64,000 nt of DNA from contig NZ_JACHEH010000001.1 of NCBI RefSeq assembly GCF_014201415.1, positions 62,001-126,000 of the forward strand, given 5' to 3'. Source of the DNA: Chelatococcus composti (GTDB lineage: Bacteria > Pseudomonadota > Alphaproteobacteria > Rhizobiales > Beijerinckiaceae). A program made the translations under genes and the position numbers. Below the pieces are notes generated by a model, which was not told the DNA's origin, did no database searches, and saw only the letters and a list, made by a program, of their open reading frames with translations. How positions within the stretch are numbered: the first letter of the stretch is position 1; each line of letters begins with the position of its first letter. This document shows positions 60,823-64,000 of this stretch, piece by piece.

Positions 60823-61856
60823 AGTTCGGCCCGCTTCCGGTCTCCGAGGCCGCCGGTGCCATCGCCGCCCACAGCGTGCGGGCCGGCGATGTCGTGATCC
60901 GGAAGGGGCACCACCTGACGCAGGACGACACCCGCCGCCTTGCGGCCGCCGGCGTTGCCTCCCTGACGGTCGCGGTGCTGGAGCCCGGCGATGTCGGAGA
61001 GGATGAGGCGGCCCACCGACTCGCCTGCGTGGTGGCAGGCGAGGGGGTGCGGGTCGAGCATCCCTTCACCGGCCGGTCCAACCTCTTCGCCGAATGGCCG
61101 GGTGTCTTCGTCGTCGAGGCCGAGGGGGTCGATGCCGTCAATGCGGTTTCCGAGGAGGTGACGCTGGCGACGCTGCCCGCCTTCAAGCCCGTCGTCGCGG
61201 GCGAGATGCTGGCAACGGTCAAGATCATCCCCTATGCGATTTCGGACAGCCTTCTGGAGCGGGCCGAGGCGGCCGCCCGCCACTCGGCGCCGATCCTCAA
61301 GGTGCTGCCGTACAGGCTCACGACGGTTGGCGTCATTTCCACGCGCCTGCCGGGCCTGAAGGAGAGCGTCATCGACAAGACGCTGCGCGTGCTCTCGGGG
61401 CGTCTCGCCCCCGCAGGGGCCGTCATCGCGGCAGACGAGCGGGTGCCGCACGAGGAGGCGCCGCTGCGCGAGGCGGTGGCGGCTGTCGCCAGGCGTCCTG
61501 ACATCGACATGGTCATCATTTTCGGCGCCTCGGCCGTCGCCGACCGGCGCGACGTGGTGCCGGCGGCAATCTCCGCGGCGGGCGGGGTGGTGGACCATCT
61601 CGGCATGCCCGTTGATCCCGGCAACCTGCTGCTCATCGGCCGGCTCGCCGGCAAGCCCGTGCTCGGCGCGCCGGGCTGCGCCCGCTCGCCCAAGGAGAAC
61701 GGCTTCGACTGGGTGCTGCACCGTCTGCTCGCCGGCCTTTCCGTGACCTCGGCCGACATCATGCGGCTCGGCGTCGGCGGCCTGCTGATGGAGATCGTAT
61801 CCCGCCCGCAGCCCCGCAGGGGCGGCGAGCCCCAGCCGGAGGACAACGGCGCATGA
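60819..61856 (+). CDS. Molybdopterin-binding domain protein (MoeA/MoaB-like)
   Basis: A 345-residue protein. It starts MKFGPLPVSEAAGAIAAHSV; the N-terminal half resembles MoeA linker regions, and residues about 170-320 are a MoCF_biosynth-like domain (YRLTTVGVISTRLPG; VIIFGASAVADRRDVVPAA). In cox-type clusters such proteins precede a MocA-like transferase, as here (ATGA overlap at 61853). Probably in cofactor handling; exact step unknown. Confidence 0.82.
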   Translation: MKFGPLPVSEAAGAIAAHSVRAGDVVIRKGHHLTQDDTRRLAAAGVASLTVAVLEPGDVGEDEAAHRLACVVAGEGVRVEHPFTGRSNLFAEWPGVFVVEAEGVDAVNAVSEEVTLATLPAFKPVVAGEMLATVKIIPYAISDSLLERAEAAARHSAPILKVLPYRLTTVGVISTRLPGLKESVIDKTLRVLSGRLAPAGAVIAADERVPHEEAPLREAVAAVARRPDIDMVIIFGASAVADRRDVVPAAISAAGGVVDHLGMPVDPGNLLLIGRLAGKPVLGAPGCARSPKENGFDWVLHRLLAGLSVTSADIMRLGVGGLLMEIVSRPQPRRGGEPQPEDNGA

Positions 61857-62449
61857 GCGCGGTGGCGGCCATCGTGCTCGCCGCCGGGCGCTCCACCCGC
61901 ATGGGCGCGGCCAACAAGCTCCTGTGTCCGGTCGACGGCAGGCCCATGGTGGTGCATGCCGTCGCCGCGGCGCTCGCCTCGCGGGCGCGTCCCGTCGTCG
62001 TGGTGACGGGGCACGAGGCAGAGGCGGTCGAGGCCGTCCTGCCGCCGGGCGTCACCGCCGTCCGCAATGCGGACCATGCGAGCGGCATCGCCTCCTCGCT
62101 GCGCTGCGGCCTTACGGCGCTGCCGGAGGAGGTGGCGGCGACGGTGGTGCTGCTCGGCGACATGCCGCGCGTGGGCGCGGTGGCCATCGACAGGCTCGTC
62201 GCCCTGTTCGAGGAGGCGCCGCATGTGGCGGCCGTGGCGCCGACCTGGCGGGGCGAGCCCGCCAACCCCGTGCTGATCGCGCGGCGGCTGTTTGCCGAGG
62301 TGATGCGGCTCGAGGGCGACCAGGGAGCGCGCCGGCTGTTCGCTGGACGCGGCGACGTCCTGACCGTGGCGACGGACGATCCCGCCATGGCCATCGACAT
62401 CGACACGCCGGAGGCGCTGGCCGCGCTCGCGGCAAGAGACAGCGCCTAG
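61853..62449 (+). CDS. MocA-like molybdenum cofactor nucleotidyltransferase
   Basis: A 198-residue NTP transferase. LAAGRSTRMGAANKLL is the nucleotide-binding signature, followed by VVLLGDMPRV and RGEPANPVLIARR (shown in part). MocA-type enzymes attach CMP to Mo-molybdopterin for hydroxylases such as CoxL and XdhB. It overlaps the previous gene by four bases. Last gene of the cluster. Confidence 0.88.
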   Translation: MSAVAAIVLAAGRSTRMGAANKLLCPVDGRPMVVHAVAAALASRARPVVVVTGHEAEAVEAVLPPGVTAVRNADHASGIASSLRCGLTALPEEVAATVVLLGDMPRVGAVAIDRLVALFEEAPHVAAVAPTWRGEPANPVLIARRLFAEVMRLEGDQGARRLFAGRGDVLTVATDDPAMAIDIDTPEALAALAARDSA

Positions 62450-62458
62450 CGGAACCCG

Positions 62459-62842
62459 TCAGGCGGCGCGGCCGTCGACGGAGAAGCGCCCTGCACCGGC
62501 CGCGGCAACCGCCAGCAGGCCACCGGTGATGGCGACGTTCTTCCAGAAGAACAGCGCCTGCGCCGGATCGACCCAGAACTGGTGAAAGAGCAGGGCGGAC
62601 AGGGCCGTGAAGCCGGCGAGCGCGAGGGCGGCGAGCCGTGTCTGCCAGCCGACGAGCAGCAGGAGGCCGCCGCCAAGCTCGACCAGGATGACGAGAGGAA
62701 GAAGAATGCCGGGCACGCCGGCCGATTCCATGTATTGCGCGGTGCCGGCATAGCCGGGGATCTTGTTGAACCCGGCCGGTATGAACAGGGCTGCCAGCAA
62801 CACGCGCGCCAGAAGCAGCCCGAGCGCGTTCAACAATCCCAT
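62459..62842 (-). CDS. DoxX-family membrane protein
   Basis: A 127-residue protein with four TM helices. It starts MGLLNALGLLLARVLLAALF and contains GFNKIPGYAGTAQYMES and VELGGGLLLLVGWQTRLAALAL (shown in part), as in DoxX/DoxD-like quinone-associated membrane proteins. Functions vary from thiol handling to oxidative stress. Start at 62842 fits the family. A palindrome at 62947-62960 lies about 100 bases upstream. Convergent with the MocA-like gene ten bases away. Confidence 0.87.
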   Translation of the reverse strand: MGLLNALGLLLARVLLAALFIPAGFNKIPGYAGTAQYMESAGVPGILLPLVILVELGGGLLLLVGWQTRLAALALAGFTALSALLFHQFWVDPAQALFFWKNVAITGGLLAVAAAGAGRFSVDGRAA

Positions 62843-62946
62843 ATGCTGTTCCTTTCTGTCGGTGCGGTTGCGTCGGCAGGCGCGACGCGCGGCAAACAGT
62901 AGCTCACCTTGCCCGCGCGCGGCATGGCGACCGTACAAGCTATTGT

Positions 62947-62960
62947 TTGCACCGGTGCAA
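62947..62960. promoter_or_regulatory. Perfect 14-bp palindrome, LacI-type operator candidate
   Basis: TTGCACCGGTGCAA is a perfect palindrome with the central CG and ACCGGT core typical of LacI-family operators. It lies upstream of doxX (minus strand) and downstream of groL. No LacI-family gene is in this window. Confidence 0.5.
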
Positions 62961-62978
62961 GACGCACGACGCGCATGG

Positions 62979-63008
62979 AAAAGGCGCGGGAGCCGAAGCT
63001 CCCGCGCC
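62979..63008 (-). terminator. Rho-independent terminator of groL
   Basis: An 11-bp stem GGCGCGGGAGC / GCTCCCGCGCC with loop CGAA, followed on the minus strand by TTTTCC. It starts 37 bases after the groL stop. Confidence 0.85.
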
Positions 63009-63044
63009 CCGCGAGCGGTCTGTCGAACCGACGGTTCGACGGCC

Positions 63045-64000
<956 letters not shown>

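Overview
This 64 kb window is high-GC, densely coding chromosomal DNA from an alphaproteobacterium, most likely of the order Hyphomicrobiales (Rhizobiales). The support is the cckA-omp-recA-alaS-icd neighbourhood, a GAAC-N7-GAAC (alphaproteobacterial LexA) box before recA, an Omp25/31-like porin, a DksA with most zinc-finger cysteines lost, a liv transport operon carrying a small DUF6867-type membrane protein, and a form II cox cluster. Genus cannot be fixed from the sequence alone. No rRNA, tRNA, CRISPR array, integrase or transposase was seen. The window opens inside an unknown gene and closes inside groL.

Layout. 1-5.4 kb: an Hpt phosphotransfer protein, a [2Fe-2S] ferredoxin, an AraC/GyrI regulator, UspA, a membrane protein, a CoxE-like VWA protein and a Spy-like periplasmic protein. 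5.6-8.7 kb: a PLP sulfur-amino-acid enzyme divergent from an Lrp regulator, then a MoxR ATPase that probably partners the CoxE-like protein. 8.7-11.4 kb: a hydroxyproline catabolism island (GntR, deaminase, epimerase). 11.4-20.4 kb: SixA, a YcjX/YcjF pair, MBOAT plus an amber-interrupted SGNH partner, DksA, HxlR/GST and a FliO-like protein. 20.7-35 kb: core genes cckA, omp, recA, alaS, icd, trmJ, murI, rpsD, purB and rpe. 35-41 kb: glycosyltransferase, BASS-type transporter, D-amino-acid dehydrogenase, P1 peptidase, CcdA. 41-46.5 kb: livHMGF, a DUF6867 gene and livK. 47-49 kb: GntR, flavin reductase, PcaD-like hydrolase.

49.2-62.4 kb holds a cox (form II molybdenum hydroxylase) cluster: coxG, coxS, coxL, coxM, coxD, coxE, a split XdhC/CoxI, a molybdopterin-binding protein and a MocA-like transferase. 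CoxSML would form the enzyme; CoxD/E, the XdhC pieces and MocA would mature and insert the Mo cofactor. DoxX and groL close the window.

The most unusual element is a lower-GC gene (50353-52689) lying between coxG and coxS. Its product has an in-frame tandem-repeat linker (SDAKVAQAGAS-like units) and a C-terminal Cys604/His641/Asp656 arrangement. The spacing resembles the Pasteurella multocida toxin C3 deamidase (dermonecrotoxin of the papain-like fold). Its 5' part (49843-50268) looks frame-disrupted. A toxin-like effector inside a cox operon would be a notable, apparently acquired, accessory element.
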